Shown: positions 10,936 to 56,730, counted from the stretch's first letter. The stretch is DNA of 64,000 nt from Merluccius polli (GCA_030340625.1 JAOPHQ010001996.1:338501-402500); one strand, 5' to 3'. The notes: generated by a model from the letters alone, not told the origin. Program-made: numbers and translations.

Positions 10936-13830
10936 ACTACATTTACACTTACATTTAGGGCATTTAGCAGATGCTTTTGTCCAAAGACATACAATAAGTA
11001 CATTTGTTAGGAGAAAGTGCAACAGTAAACTGCTATCAGTAGAGTGAGGATTTCGCAAGAACGAGTTTCAAGCACACATAGATGCTAAGTTAACCGATTG
11101 CTAGAATACAAAGGAGATACTTTTTTTTTGTTTTTTTTGTTTTTTTAATAGAGGGGGGGGGGTAGTAGAGGAAGGATGCTAAGCGGGTCCAGGTGAACTC
11201 TGAACAGGTGGGTCTTGAGTCTCTTGCGGAAGCAGGGGATCGACTCTGCAGTCCTCACGTCAGCAGGGAGGTCGTTCCACCATAGTGGCACCAAGACAGA
11301 GAAGAGTTGTGACTTGGCTGTGCGACCTTTGCCTGTTCTCAGGGATGGCGGTACCAGCCAGCGAGCCGAGGTAGTTGCGCGGAGGGTTCTAGCCGGGCCG
11401 TGGGGTCTGACTAGTGCTTGGAGGTAGGTCGGGGCGGTTCTGTTGACAGCCTTGTAGGTCAGTACCATCGTCTTGAATTTGATACGAGCTGCTACAGGGA
11501 GCCAGTTGAGGTCGCAGAAGAGAGGGGTCACGTGGGAGAACTTCAGGCAGGTTGTACATGAGTCGTGCTGCTGCGTTCTGGATGCGCTGCAAAGGCTTGA
11601 TCGTGGAGGCAGGGAGTCCAGCAAGGAATGAGTTGCAGTAGTCGAGGCGGGAGATGACGAGTGCTTGGACCAAGAGCTGCGCTGCTTCCCTCGTGAGGAA
11701 GGGTCAGATCCGGCGGATGTTGTAGAGAGCAAATCTGCAGGATCGGGTCACCGCGGTGATGTTGGCTGTGCAGTGCAGTTGGTCATCCAGTATCATGCCA
11801 AGGTTCCTCGCAGTTGGTAAAGGACCCAGCACAGCATCCTCAACAGTTACCAGTAGGTCCTTGTGCGGGCAGTCCTTCCCCGGCAAGAAGAGGAGCTCAG
11901 TCTTGTTGAGGTTAAGCTTCAGGTGGTGCGTGTGGTGGTGCTGGACATCTAGGTGCTGATGTCTGCCAGACAATCTGAGATGCGAGTTGCAATCAGGCTG
12001 TCAGTGGAGGGAAAAGAGGAATAGTTGAGTGTTGTCTGCGTAGCAGTGATAGGAGAAACCATGCAAAGTGATTACAGAGCCTAAATATCTAGTGTATAGG
12101 GAGAACAGAAGCGGTCTTAATACTGAGCCTTGAAGGACGGAGCAGCAGTCAACGGAGCAGGGTTCGGACAAGGAGCCATTCCATGTGACCTGGTAGGTGC
12201 GGTTCGTCAGGTAGGATGTGAACCAGGATAACGCAGAGTCAGCAATGCCAAGTTCTGCGAGGGTGGCGAGGAGTAGCTGGTGGTTCACGGTGTCGAACGC
12301 CGCAGACAGGTCGAGGAGAATGAGAACCGATGAGAGGGACGAGGCTCTGGCGGCACGGAGGGACTCCGTCACCGCGAGTAGGGCTATCTCAGTGGAGTGT
12401 GCAGTCTTGAAACCTGACTGATGAGGATCAAGCAGGTTGTTATGTGAGAGATAGGACAGTTGGTTAGAGATGGCACGTTCCAGAGTTTTAGAAAGGAACG
12501 AGAGAAGAGATACCGGTCTGTAGTTCTGGATGTCAGCAGTGTCGAGGATAGGTTTCCTGAGAAGTGGCTTGACTCTAGCAATCTTGAAGGATGCTGGAAT
12601 AAGACCTGAAGTGAGAGAAGAGTGGATGAGGGAGGTGAGGAATGGCAGGATGTCGCTCGAGACGGCTTGGAGAAGGGAGGAAGGGATGGGGTCAAGGGGG
12701 CAGGTAGTGGCATGGTGAGATATTACTAGTTTGTGCACATCTTCAGAGGGGTAAAGTGGGTGAGGCGGACAGAGGTGGGAGTGGTGGTAGGGAGGATAGT
12801 GGTAGGGGTGAAAGAGGAGCTGATGGCCTTCACCTTCTTATTAAAGTAGGTGACAAAGTAATCAGCTGTGAGGGAGGAAGGAGATGGAGGAGGGGGCACG
12901 GTGAGGAGAGAAGAGAACATGGAAAACAGTTTCCTAGAGTTGGAGGCAGAGGAGTTGATCTTAGTGCGGTAGAAGGCAGATTTGGCTGCTGACACAGTAG
13001 AGGCGAAGTCTGAGAGGAGGTGAAGGTAGCGAGAGAGGTCCTCCAAACAGTCTCTTCCACTTTCTCTCAGCTGCCCGTAGCTCTGTTCTACAATCCCGCA
13101 GAGATTTGGACAGCCAAGAGGGAGGGGGAGAAGATCGTGCTGGTCTAGAGGAAAGGGGACAGAGGGAGTCCAAGGAGTACAAGAGGGAGGATAGCAGAGT
13201 TGAGGAGGCTTTCTCGGTGGACAGAAGAGAGAATTGTTCAGGAGATGGTAGAGAAGAGAGAACAGATGAGGCGGGAGTAGGGGTAGGTTACGACGGGAGG
13301 TGACAATATGAGGAGTAGGGGGAAGGGAGGTGGAGGACTTCAAGGGGAGAGAGAAAGCAACGAAGTGATGGTCCGACATGGGGAGAGGGCCGAGGTACAG
13401 CAGGACCTTGTGAAGACAAGGTCGAGTTGGTTCCCAGCCCTGTGGGTAGGAGGGGAGGAGGAGAGTGTTAGGTCAAATATGGTGAAAAAGTTAGTTAAAT
13501 CGGATGAGTGCAACTTCTCTGGCTGGATGTTGAAGTCACCTAGGACAACGAGTGGTGTGCCTTCTTCGGGAAAGCAGCTGAGGAGGGCATCCATCTCATC
13601 AAAGAAGTCGCAGAAGGGGCCAGGTGGACGGTAGATCACTGCAATGTAGAGCTTGATGGGAAGGGTGACTGCCACAGCATGGAATTCAAACGCAGATCTG
13701 GTCAAGTGTTATAGGGGGAGGACCTGGTAGGACCACTTTGGTGAGATGAGGAGTCCCGTCCCCCCTCCTAGTCCTGATGGTCTAGGTGTGTGTGAAAATG
13801 AGGTGAATGACGGTGGAGAGGGGCAGGGTG
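10936..13830 (-). mobile_element. L2-type LINE, minus strand, with endonuclease and reverse transcriptase parts
   Basis: Read on the minus strand, the element begins near 13830 with the end of an apurinic endonuclease domain (HTPRPSG near 13780, then VIYRPPGPF and LVVLGDFNIQPEKL near 13600). The reverse transcriptase follows from about 12740 (PLDPIPSSLLQ, VLILLDLSAAFDTVNH, VLQGSVLRPLLFSLYT, and CYADNTQLFLF). The C-terminal part runs to about 11150. The 3' end carries the widespread fish motif TTTGGACAAAAGCATCTGCT and an AAATGTAAGTGTAAATG tail at 10936-10975. Several frameshifts separate the pieces, and the usual catalytic ADD reads ADN. It is 5'-truncated and dead. Confidence 0.9.
11150..13800 (-). 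pseudogene. L2 ORF2 remnant (endonuclease plus reverse transcriptase)
   Basis: Decayed coding region. The endonuclease is legible at 13340-13800, a linker of low conservation lies at 12726-13330, and the reverse transcriptase occupies 12001-12738. The downstream part is spread over three frames at 11145-11973 (HLKLNLNKTELLFLPG, then ISRLDYCNSFLAGLP, then LNWLPVAARIKFKTM). Frame changes occur near 11990, 11705 and 11500. The second catalytic Asp of the palm is replaced by Asn, an additional sign of decay. Confidence 0.85.
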
Positions 13831-14760
13831 TGAGTTAGGAGGGAGCAGGGGGAGCCATGGCTCCCCTAGTGGCCACCTGAGCTCCCCTGGAAACATGGTT
13901 TGTGAAATTTTGGGGGAGCTCTAAAATATTGATATGATTGCCAAATAAATGATATTTTGGCCATGGTTTTCCCTCAAAGATGTAAAATAAAAGAAATAAA
14001 ATTGTATTTTGAGTTCATGATTCATGAAAAAAGTGTTGCCTGCTTGCACGAGGCACTTGAAGCGTGGCGGGAGCGCTGCCTACTTATGAGAAGGGCTATG
14101 TGCATCGTTGTGTTGTGTATATGGCGTTGCGTCTCTCCAGGCAGTGAGAGGGTTGTGTTGTGCTATAGTCCCAGCTGTATTGTAAATAATAGGCTATTGT
14201 TATATTGTGTGTGTTTGGCTATGTGTACAGCCTTATAGGTTATAGCCCATGTGATCGTGAAACAATGTAAGTTGTTGAGTAATTCTAAGTTGATTCAATT
14301 AAACAGTCAAAAGACACATTGTTGGTGGTCCATGGATTATTTACTATCAAGTTAATTGAAGTTTGTGTAGCCCATTCAGGAAATCTGTTGACATGAACAT
14401 GATCCATCAGGGTGTTTCATGTAGATATTGTACACAGACCTATGGCACCTCCCGTGTGCAACAGATTTTCTCTTTATAATAGGCCTATGCCTATGCTGTT
14501 GCTATTAATGACAGGATCAGCATTTAAGCTTTGCCCCCCCCCTCCAAAAACAAAAACAAACAAAAAATCGCCCGTACCCGCCCCCCGGCTTCCCCGGAGA
14601 CCGTGGTATAATTCACACACTGGGAGAGGGCACTACACACCCCTCGCACGATACCCATGCCAGATGGCAGGAGAGCCAGCCACAAAACAATGCATGGGCT
14701 CCACCAAGCCACAGCAATTCACAAAGATGGTGATGAGGCCCAGGAGGCGAAATTACGAAT
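13831..14760. other. No gene recognised
   Basis: Mixed AT-rich sequence with a C-rich/A-rich patch at 14535-14580. I see no splice-bounded exon or recognisable domain. Short open frames here have no coding character. Confidence 0.5.
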
Positions 14761-15028
14761 CCCACTATGGCCACGCCAAGCACCGCCCCACCCTGCTCCT
14801 GATTGGTTGAGCTGTGCTGTCGACTCTAAGATTGTTTACTGCGCCTGCTAACCCTAACCCTAACCCAAACCCTAACTATATCTTCAACACTTGTAAACTG
14901 AGCGGTCGTTGAGATTAAACAATCTTCTAGCTTGCTGGGCGCAGTAGAACCAATCAGGATAGAGTCGACAGCACAGCTCAACCAATCAGGAGCAGGGTGG
15001 GGCGGTGCTTGGCGTGGCCATAGTGGGA
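14761..15028. mobile_element. Foldback sequence with telomere-like repeats in the loop
   Basis: The arm at 14761-14827 is the reverse complement of 14962-15028 over about 67 bp (CCACTATGGCCACGCC, CACCGCCCCACCCTG, CTCCTGATTGGTTGAGC). The loop contains consecutive CTAACC units at 14850-14877 (CTAACCCTAACCCTAACCC). Partial second copies of the loop edge (TGCGCC, AACAATC) suggest a rearranged palindromic mobile element rather than a gene. Confidence 0.75.
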
Positions 15029-16476
15029 AAAACAATATCGCGCCCAGGAGAAACCAGTTATTGCATATGGGATGACGTAAACCATAGCGATGTACGTTGT
15101 ATCATGTGACGTAATGAAAAAAAAAAGGGGGACAATGCCATTAACACCATCCTAGTGTTAGCTTGGAATCCCAACCTACATTGGTTGATGACCAGGACGA
15201 AGCAGCAGGGAGTAAGAGCTCCCCACAACTCCACCCTTGGGGAGGATTAAGGAAGACAGGAGTGCTTGCTTGTTTGTCGGATTGCGGATATTAAGCCATA
15301 GTCAACAGAGGCATAGTTCATGTCTGGGTAAGGTGTACAAAGCCTTCGGATTGAGTTTGGTCTGAGACTGAGGAAGCAGAACTTTGTTCTAATTGATGGA
15401 AACTGTACAGACTAATTTGCACTGAGACCACTGCATTGCATATTTGATAAGGTAAAGAACTTTGAATGCACAAAGGACTCATTTTTCCTGGGCAGAATCT
15501 TTTATTCCTGGTACAAAATATGTGGTTTCCTATGTTACTTGAAATTAGATATTGATTATTCATTGTACTCAACCCAGGGTTTTATGGTATGAAGAAAATA
15601 TTAATCAATATTATCAATTAGGTTATAATATAAACTACCTCTTCTACAGATATGATGGGTGCTAAGGTTTAAAACTCAACTATACAATCTACATTGTTCA
15701 CATGTCTGTATTTTGGTGACATACATTTTCTGATACACATTTTTTAGGTATTTGTATTTTGATGGCGTTTACATTTTTCTGATATGGGGTGATTTTTAAA
15801 TGTTTGCTTTTTGGCAAAGGTTACATTTTCCTGATATAGGGCGGGTGATTTCTTGTAATAATATTTTAAATGATTGGTGAGACATGTCTCAAAAAGAGGA
15901 ATGAAGAATGTATTTATTTGTATACTTTAAAGTATATGCCTTAAAACTAGGCCCCACTCAAAGTAAATACTGTGTTGTGTCCTCTCTGGAAGCAATTGAG
16001 GAGTTGAGAGTAGCATTAATTAACCTCCCTTTCATGTATTCGTCATACAACAAATCACCCACAGACCAACTGGTTTGTGTGCCAATCTCAGAGGGAGTGA
16101 CCGGTTTGTGTTTGGCTTGTTGAATAACGGTAACCCAACAGGAAACATGGGGGATGCACCTAGTTTGTGTTGTATAGCCTAGATGTGTGTTTACAGGTAA
16201 CAATGGGAGGGCCTCCGATAGCCCTGTCATGCCATGTGCTTTATAATACTGTTGTATGTGAGATGTTAGTTCAGTTAGTCCTGTGGAGTTCAGTCCCGTG
16301 GAGTTCAGGTCTGTTGAGTCATGTTGAATGCAGTGACACCTGAAAGACTGCGCTGGGGAGTGGGGTATCCTGTGTGAGCCTCTGAATAAAGAACTGAACG
16401 TTGTTTTTGAGAATCTTCATTAGGCCCCTCCTCTCACTCCAGAAAAGTGGACCAGTCCACTGCGTTTCCATATATA

Positions 16477-16479
<3 letters not shown>
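15029..16479. other. Probable aged LTR-like sequence, otherwise unassigned
   Basis: No gene is supported. The part from 16255 to 16440 has repeated GTGGAGTTCAG words followed by AATAAAG at 16384 and a short downstream segment, the general look of a retroelement LTR. No partner copy or target duplication was found in the window. Confidence 0.35.

Positions 16480-16544
<65 letters not shown>
16480..16544. repeat. AT microsatellite
   Basis: About 32 uninterrupted AT units, ending exactly where the target duplication of the adjacent hAT-like element begins. Confidence 0.95.
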
Positions 16545-16548
<4 letters not shown>

Positions 16549-16550
16549 GT

Positions 16551-17870
16551 TAGCCTAGTCCTAACTAGACCTTGGTACTCATTACATTCATACTAAAGGT
16601 CTAGCAGTGCTGTAGAGACAAACGATGTCTCACTTGAAGGCGGGTGCTGTTGAAGTTTAAAACCTATTGGCTCTGCCCAGTGCCACTCTGGATCTGCCTT
16701 AACCAATCGCTAACGTTTGGTCGTGACGTATTTCATGCGCCAGAAACCACGTTGCGCGCAGTATACAAACGGCAGATGCAGTGAGCATTAGCATTAGCCT
16801 CTGCCCGCCTCCGTACTTGCGCTCAATAACTGAAATTCGCGCACGACCTCTACGTCACTGTTCTCAGGCCGCGCCTCCTGTTCGCTGATTGGACCGCAGA
16901 TTTTGGGGAAAAGAAATCGTTCTAACATAGTAGCACCGCCAGACCAGAGCCCGTCTACGGAGAGCCTGTCCACTCCCTATTAAGTCCCATTGTACCGAAT
17001 TTTGGTTGCAGTTCCACCAGAGCTCCACTGGGGGCGATCGCCTGTGAGTGCAGAATGAATGGGAGCAGATGGAGCTACACGGCTAAATGTGTCTCTTTCA
17101 CCTGATTCTCATTGAAAAAACTCCGATTTGATTGTAGTTCTTACAAGTTCAACATAGGTTATAGATCGAAAGTTGAATGAACGAGTACTTATGTCCTTTC
17201 GATTTCTTACAGGACGTGTTGTTATTGCCCATAACACGCTAGCATTCTGCTAATGAACGCTGATTGGTCAGTGAAGGACTGATTACGACCAGAGATCTGC
17301 TTGATGGCATCTTGGCATCCGAAGCGGGACCAGAACGTTATGGTGGACAATTTCGCCCAAGTTCTTTTTTTTTTTAACACAGCAACTTCTTTTGGTTGCT
17401 GGCACTTTTATCTGCGTATCGTTATGTTTGTACTGCTGTGTTATCGATGCCTTGAGGGAAAGGGAGAGGCTTGCCATAAAGCAGTATCTCTGGTCGTAAG
17501 ATGAGTATGACGTCATTGACATTTTAAAATACTTTTTTAAAGCAAATAAGTGACTCTAAAAAATCTAACACCCAGCAATGTGTAATTTCTTTGCATCCCC
17601 TTTCGAAAGCAACATTCAAATTACTAGACAAAAAATTATATCCTGAGAAAAGTGGAGTTTGAGGGGTATAGCTCCATAGACCGCCATTCATTCTGCACTC
17701 ACCATGTGAGCGCCCTCACATGGAACCAGAGGGGAACTGCAACAGTTCAGAACCAGGAAGTAAACCGAGAGTGGAACTTCTCTCCTTATTAGACATTCTC
17801 TGGCCAGACCTTAGTACTGAAGTGAAATGAAATTTGAGCGGAAGTACGTAGGTGGGCGGAGCCAGGCTAC
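16551..17870. mobile_element. hAT-like non-autonomous element
   Basis: Bounded by the perfect 8-bp direct repeat ATTAAAGT (16543-16550 and 17871-17878), which is the target-duplication length of hAT elements. The ends are imperfect inverted repeats (TAGCCTAGTCC versus GTAGCCTGGCTCC). Internal inverted segments (CCGCCTCCGTACTTGCGCTC near 16805 and its counterpart near 17850) are diverged. No transposase is present. A second copy of this terminus type is at 35699-36212. Confidence 0.75.
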
Positions 17871-18005
17871 ATTAAAGTATTATTAATTGATTAAATATTT
17901 CTTTCTTTCGTAAGTGACCATGGTATAAGTGGGATAATGCCCTTCGAGGTGTCCATTAACAGAAATGAATGGACGACGCGGAGGCGTGAAGTCCATCGGG
18001 CATTA
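17871..18005. repeat. Repeat shared with 22571-22740
   Basis: The stretch TTGATTAAATATTTCTTTCT through GTCCATTAACAG is nearly identical to one at 22590-22670, and the following ATGAATGGACGACGCGGAGG matches the reverse complement of 22683-22710. This marks a dispersed palindromic repeat. Confidence 0.8.
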
Positions 18006-18259
18006 TCCATTACGTATAAAGATAGGATGTAGAATTATGAAGACGCAATTCCCAGACATGCAAATATCTATCTTTGTAAATTTCAAAGACTGTAATTGTG
18101 GTTGTATATTTTGAATTTAATTCACTGCTGAAAATGTTTAAATTAATTCATAAATAAAGTATATATGCCTGCATTATAGCATGTCATGTATACATTTTGA
18201 AAGTGACTGATAGCATTAATGTCTTCTTACCATAGCCACAACAACAAAGGAAAATACAA

Positions 18260-37550
<19,291 letters not shown>

Positions 37551-37565
37551 GGTGATGTTGGATCA

Positions 37566-37571
37566 GGGGGT

Positions 37572-37602
<31 letters not shown>

Positions 37603-37701
37603 GTAGACGAGTTGGGGCTGATTGGACCTGGCGGGGGCAGGCGCGGCAGTGGGGAGCCGCCTCAGGCCATTACACTCCTGACTCGACTCTCTGGGGGAAG
37701 G

Positions 37702-37748
<47 letters not shown>
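37566..37748. repeat. G homopolymer and CAT microsatellite in the brd4 5' UTR
   Basis: A run of about 30 G on the plus strand (37572-37601, C in the mRNA) lies 15-50 bases upstream of the start codon. A CAT tract is at 37702-37748. A CCTTCCCCCAG acceptor candidate near 37696 would begin the exon that carries the start codon. Confidence 0.8.
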
Positions 37749-39560
37749 GACAGTTACTGGGGTTACTACTGAAGTCAACACTCACTCCACTTTCTATCGT
37801 TAGAGAACACCAACGTCATCAGTTTAATCAGCATGGCTCATATTGAACTAAGGAGTGAATTCAGTGAATTTAATTACAATTGTAATTTATTATTATTATG
37901 GACTGTGGGATTTCTCTCATCTACAAGAAGAGCCCAATACAGGAAAGATGTTGGGAGGAGGGACCAGACTATGCCAGAACTACAGGTAGATATAAAAGCC
38001 TGGCTAGTCTACAAGTAAAGGTTGATGTAAGGTGTTTGGGTGCAGCATAGGTTGTGGGACCGGTGAACTGAAAGAGGTAGAAAAAAGTGTGTGAAGTATA
38101 AGTTGTGCGTGAATACGGGACTTATGTGTGGTTAGGGCCATGTGTTGTATCTGTGCTTAAATGTTCATGTTTGCAATATGTTACGCAAAGTAAGAAACAA
38201 TGAATAGCTGCCCTGAACGTTATGTGTCTAGAGTCGTTTTAACGACTGCCAGTTGTTTGACTTAATCTGTATATTGATTCAAAAGTAATTTCTTTGAAAA
38301 GCTTTAGTTTTGAGAGGCAATATTAATATAATGTATGATGTATTATAGTAACAATTTGAACTGCCTTCAATATTGATATGTTAAACTGCTCAGTCAGTTG
38401 TGTTTTAGAATAGTGCTATCAGACTCATAATGGAACTGATCTTTGTAATTTGTTTCTGTTTAAAGCCTGGACATAACTGGACCGCCACTGTCATAGTCGT
38501 GCTCGGTCTGTTTCTTGGAAGTTAAATATGCGTGTGGAAATGGATCATCATCGTGGATCTGACAACATGCCACATTAGGACGCTTCGTATACATTTCAAG
38601 AACAATCCGTAAATAAACAATTCCTTCCGTTTGATCACGCATTTTGATCAGATGAACGATCACATTTCCGCAAACCGCTATTACGTACGGTCACACATGT
38701 CATAGACGCGCAGGCAAAAATAACGTTAAGGTCAGTTCGGCCGTATTCTTCGTATAGACAATTAAACACTCCTGACAGGCTTAAATGCCGAAACAGCGAC
38801 TTATCTTTGCTAGCAGAATGTCTAGCACACCAATTACATTTCCAAGGTCCACGTAATACATCTCAGACATCCACTGAACCAAATTCATCAGCGATTAAAC
38901 ACCGTGCAAATATGTTTGGGCGTTAGAATAAGATTTGAATCGATTACAATGATTACTAATCATAACGACATCTAGCAGAATAGCCTTAAAGTGCACATTT
39001 GCTATTCTAACCTTCCATGTAAGGATGTCGCCATGTCGGCTGTCACCAGTTGACAGCTCCGCACGTAAACTGCCTTTCAGAATACAACTTTGACGGATTT
39101 AAGATTCCCGAAAGAACATACGCCACATTTTACCTGTTCCTCTGCACCACCATGCGTACACTACGCTTCTAGTGGATCGTACGTTATGTCACGAATACGG
39201 CCTACGGGGCTACAAACAAACAGCCTAGCAGCTAACTGGTTAGCATCATACTGCCCTGCGAGTAACGTGCACACTGGCAATATGGAGTAGTGGGAGCCGC
39301 GAAAATGACCTCAACACGACCAATACAACGCTAAAAACGCACCACACTGTTCGCGCCGAGAAACAAAGTGCACAAACTCGTGTGCCCGCACCGGTGCAAG
39401 GCCTGCACAGCCCATGCTCCGCTTGTCAAAGCGAGCTCTGACAGCGCGTGGAATACGCCAGCGGTGACAGATCTGAGCCTTTTATTGAAATCACTGGATT
39501 GTATGCTGGCGCTTGACATGTCAATGTCACCATAGGATAGATTCAAACTGCATTTTTTAC

Positions 39561-39662
39561 CTTCCTATGTCGGTTGTCAGCGCGCGCAGATCTTCCTCGC
39601 CCCAAATCCAGAACAAACAGTCCCGTTCGACGTCGGTGACGTCAGACGTAAGGGGGCGGGCC
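39561..39662 (-). promoter_or_regulatory. brd4: Probable brd4 promoter and non-coding first exon
   Basis: A palindromic CRE, TGACGTCA, lies at 39637-39644, and a GC box (GGGGGCGGG) lies at about 39652-39660. Downstream on the minus strand a GC-rich segment ends in the donor AGGAAG|GTAAAA, with the exon edge at 39561. This fits a TATA-less promoter and a 5' non-coding exon that splices to the exon with the start codon. The start site is not determinable from sequence alone. Confidence 0.5.
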
Positions 39663-39926
39663 AAAAGCCAGTCAGGCGAATGTCACCTCTCCACGATTAC
39701 TCCTGCCGGCCTGTGGTGTGAAAACTCATGCAACACCATGCAATGTTTTCAGAAATACATTAAAAACGATCGAACGATAAGCTTGTGATAATTATAAGCC
39801 CTTTACGACCAAAAACGTATTGCTTCATTTAGATCAATAGCTCGTGATGGTCGGAACTTTAATCAATTAGTATCGGAATCACATTAGGTTAAATTACATA
39901 TACATGTTCAACAATATGGTAATGTA

Positions 39927-40425
39927 ATTGTAATTTTATTTATATAGCATATTTCATTACACATACACTCATGTGCTTTACATTTACATAAACATGAAGA
40001 CCATGGGTAGGCAACGTAATATTAAGCAACATACATAAGAATATAATTAAGCACGAATAAAATGCAAAAACCAAATCAATGAAGCATACATGCAACGTAC
40101 AATAAATATACCACACAGCAATAAAAGCCCCAAAAATGTAACAATCAAATAGAATGCCTTGCCCTATATCACATAACCAACTATGCAAGAAACAAGTGCG
40201 ACCCCTCTCACAGTTAATAAATCAGCCTGGCAAAATAGGAAAGTTTTGAGTTTGCTTTTGAATGTGGACACAGTTGTGATGGGCCTAAAGTCAGCAGGCA
40301 GCTTGTTCCAGAAAGTAGGACCACAGAAACGAAAGGCACCCTCAGCAGACCTGGATCTAATCCTACAGCTAGAAGACCTCCAGCTGATGACCCGAGAGGG
40401 CTGATCGGGTCATCAGTGAGCAAGT
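39927..40425 (-). mobile_element. 3' fragment of an L2-type LINE
   Basis: On the minus strand the fragment ends TATATAAATAAAATTACAAT, a typical L2-group tail. Upstream, at 40233-40330, it carries the decayed C-terminal region usual for these elements (GTTCCAGAAAGTAGGACCAC on the plus strand). It sits between the akap8l 3' end and the brd4 promoter. Confidence 0.65.
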
Positions 40426-41082
40426 CAGAAAATAGATACGTTCTTAAATAGTTATAACAAAGTATAGGTTATCTGTTATTAGACAAGGCCGTGTTGACGG
40501 TTTTTGGCTAGTCTTCGAACGAAAGTTGTCAGTACGCCACCTTGTGGTCATTATGGCACCAGAGTCGTAATATGTGCACTTACTGTAATCCTAATGGTTA
40601 GATTTAACATTTGATGGCATTGTTGAGCATTTTAAACTCAAAAAAAGCGTGTGAAGCTTGAAAATGTAACTGCAGATGCATACAAAAGTAGTGGCTAAAC
40701 TTGCAATATGCATTATATTGCAATAACAAAATATGGTAAATCACCTTTAATTTGCCAAATATCAAAATAACATTTTCCCATACAAAAAAGTATGACGTTA
40801 CCTACGCTGCCATCAATACTGCATGGTGTTTGCAAAACGTTTTCACGAACCCGACAATGGATTTATTTAACACATTTTTATTTACTCAACGGAACAAAAC
40901 CTGTGTTGCACAAGAGACGACAAATTAGGTCCTCAACCAATTCTAATGACATTAATTTAATCTTTCAAGGATATTAACATTGGGTAGTTTAAATGTAATA
41001 ATTTGCTAAAACCACTGACTGGCAACGGATTACATTTTATGTACTGTTAATTGGCGAAATTTACCACTTGATACCAGACACC

Positions 41083-41298
41083 TTTAATAAAAACAAGAAC
41101 GCAAAAAAGGCACAAAAATAAAATGGTTTATAAACAAAACATGAAATAAAATATTCTTGTTTAGTTTTTGTCAGAAACCTAAGGAGAATGGCATGTATGT
41201 TATGGTAATTCAGGGTGGTTGGTAAAAGACAGCAATGGAAGGACTAGGAAACATGTTAACTGGTCCAGATAAGAGTTTGCAGTCAGAGGCCACTACAG
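41083..41298 (-). other. akap8l: Probable akap8l 3' UTR
   Basis: Follows the stop codon TGA at 41299-41301. ATTAAA on the minus strand at 41083-41088 is a candidate polyadenylation signal; AATAAA copies at 40862-40883 are alternatives further on. Confidence 0.45.
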
Positions 41299-55253
<13,955 letters not shown>

Positions 55254-55830
55254 CTCTTCTTTGTGTTACTCTAGGCTTGGACACCACAAGCACAACGCCA
55301 GACTGATGAGACGGTATAGAAGGGGAGGGTATATACTACTTCTACTTCCTTTTTATTTGATTGAATGTCTAGGATGGCGCTCCCCCTACCGGTATTCAAG
55401 GGAACTACCTGTTATAAGTTATCCAACAAAATGTGCTTGTTGAAATGAATTCAAGACGATTGGAAAATTGTACGATTTAAGAAATGTTTTAAAATATAAG
55501 AACGTGAATATTACGATAATATTATATGTCTTACAAACCGGATCACTTTTACATGTTCCAGTACTAAGTGGTTTCAATATAAATATAAAATGTTGCCTCA
55601 GGGTACAGTGAAATTTCAGATTTCAATTGACGTACACCAATTGAAAAGCAAAACTATTATTTTACTTCCAGCAATGGAACATGCATTTTCAAACCACATT
55701 ATACAATGTTGGGATGCTTTCATGTTTTCCTTATTGTACATTCATATCCACATACATATGACCCTTCAAGTATGGCCCTTAAAAGAAAACTAAATATGTA
55801 TACAGGGTCCTGTTCCCAAGCCTTGAGATG

Positions 55831-56730
55831 TTTATTATAGAGACCATAAATATATTCCACAAATTATGACAAATAATTCGCCCCTAATATCCCAAAGATG
55901 ACAATGTAAGATGTCAGATACAGAGATAATCTGTATCTGACACATCATCTGTAAATATGAAACTCAACATACACAAATATGACAAACAAAGCAGCACAAT
56001 ATTCAACAAATTCCTTCATTTCATGGACATAATGGTGTGTATATGAGAAATAATGACGTGTGGCACTTTAATGCAGTTAGTTTGGTCTCCTAACAATTGT
56101 GTAACCTTTATCCACCACAATGTCATACTCAATGCTATTTTTAAATACAAAATAGCTTGCTCCACACATCAAACTACTTTTAGCCAGTCACATGCAATCT
56201 TAAATGTGCCACAATGATAAATGTGTAATACATTTGTTAATTGAAGAAGACACACTTGGTTGATTGGAACTGTGTCATGAAATACCTCAACTTATTCAAT
56301 CAACTTTAATGCTTTCCACATGTAGTGTACAATATACATAGGTATATATGCATGTTCTTGGATAACAGATCTATATTCTAATAAACAAAAATATAAATTT
56401 AGATATGGAAATAGAGTGATGTAAAAAGGAGTGCAAGGAAAATATTTAACAGCAACACCGACCACCTAAACAGTTAGGTTAGATTAAGGCACATCAATAG
56501 CTATGACATGGGATTATTTTACCATCACCCATACCCATGACATAAAATAAACCCTTATATGATAGGTTTCTCTTCTGATATGAATTAGATAATTTTGTAT
56601 CGCATATTTAATCTTAATTCTAATATCATTTTACGGTGACATGAGGAATCGTACTGACAACTTTTCAGGAACACAGCAGGTGCCCAAGGGCCATAGTGCA
56701 TGGGAAATCAAAGTGCAAAGGTCGTTCAGA
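55831..56730 (-). other. mvb12a: mvb12a 3' UTR with polyadenylation signal
   Basis: Follows the stop TAG at 56731-56733. AATAAA on the minus strand is at 55831-55836. That leaves about 550 bases to the akap8l start codon, so the genes are closely packed. Confidence 0.6.
55910..55946 (-). other. Perfect hairpin in the mvb12a 3' UTR
   Basis: Arms 55912-55924 and 55930-55942 pair over 13 bases (TCAGATACAGA core) around a 5-base loop; a further 4 pairs (GATG/CATC) follow after a 2-base bulge. It would form in either RNA strand. Confidence 0.7.

Noticed and set aside
14850..14877. True chromosome end
   Set aside because: Only about four imperfect CTAACC units, with ordinary sequence and genes on both sides.
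39331..39546. Minus-strand frame near the brd4 promoter as an N-terminal brd4 exon
   Set aside because: It has no similarity to Brd4. Human Brd4's extra N-terminal residues do not match, and an in-frame stop precedes the ATG at 37550.
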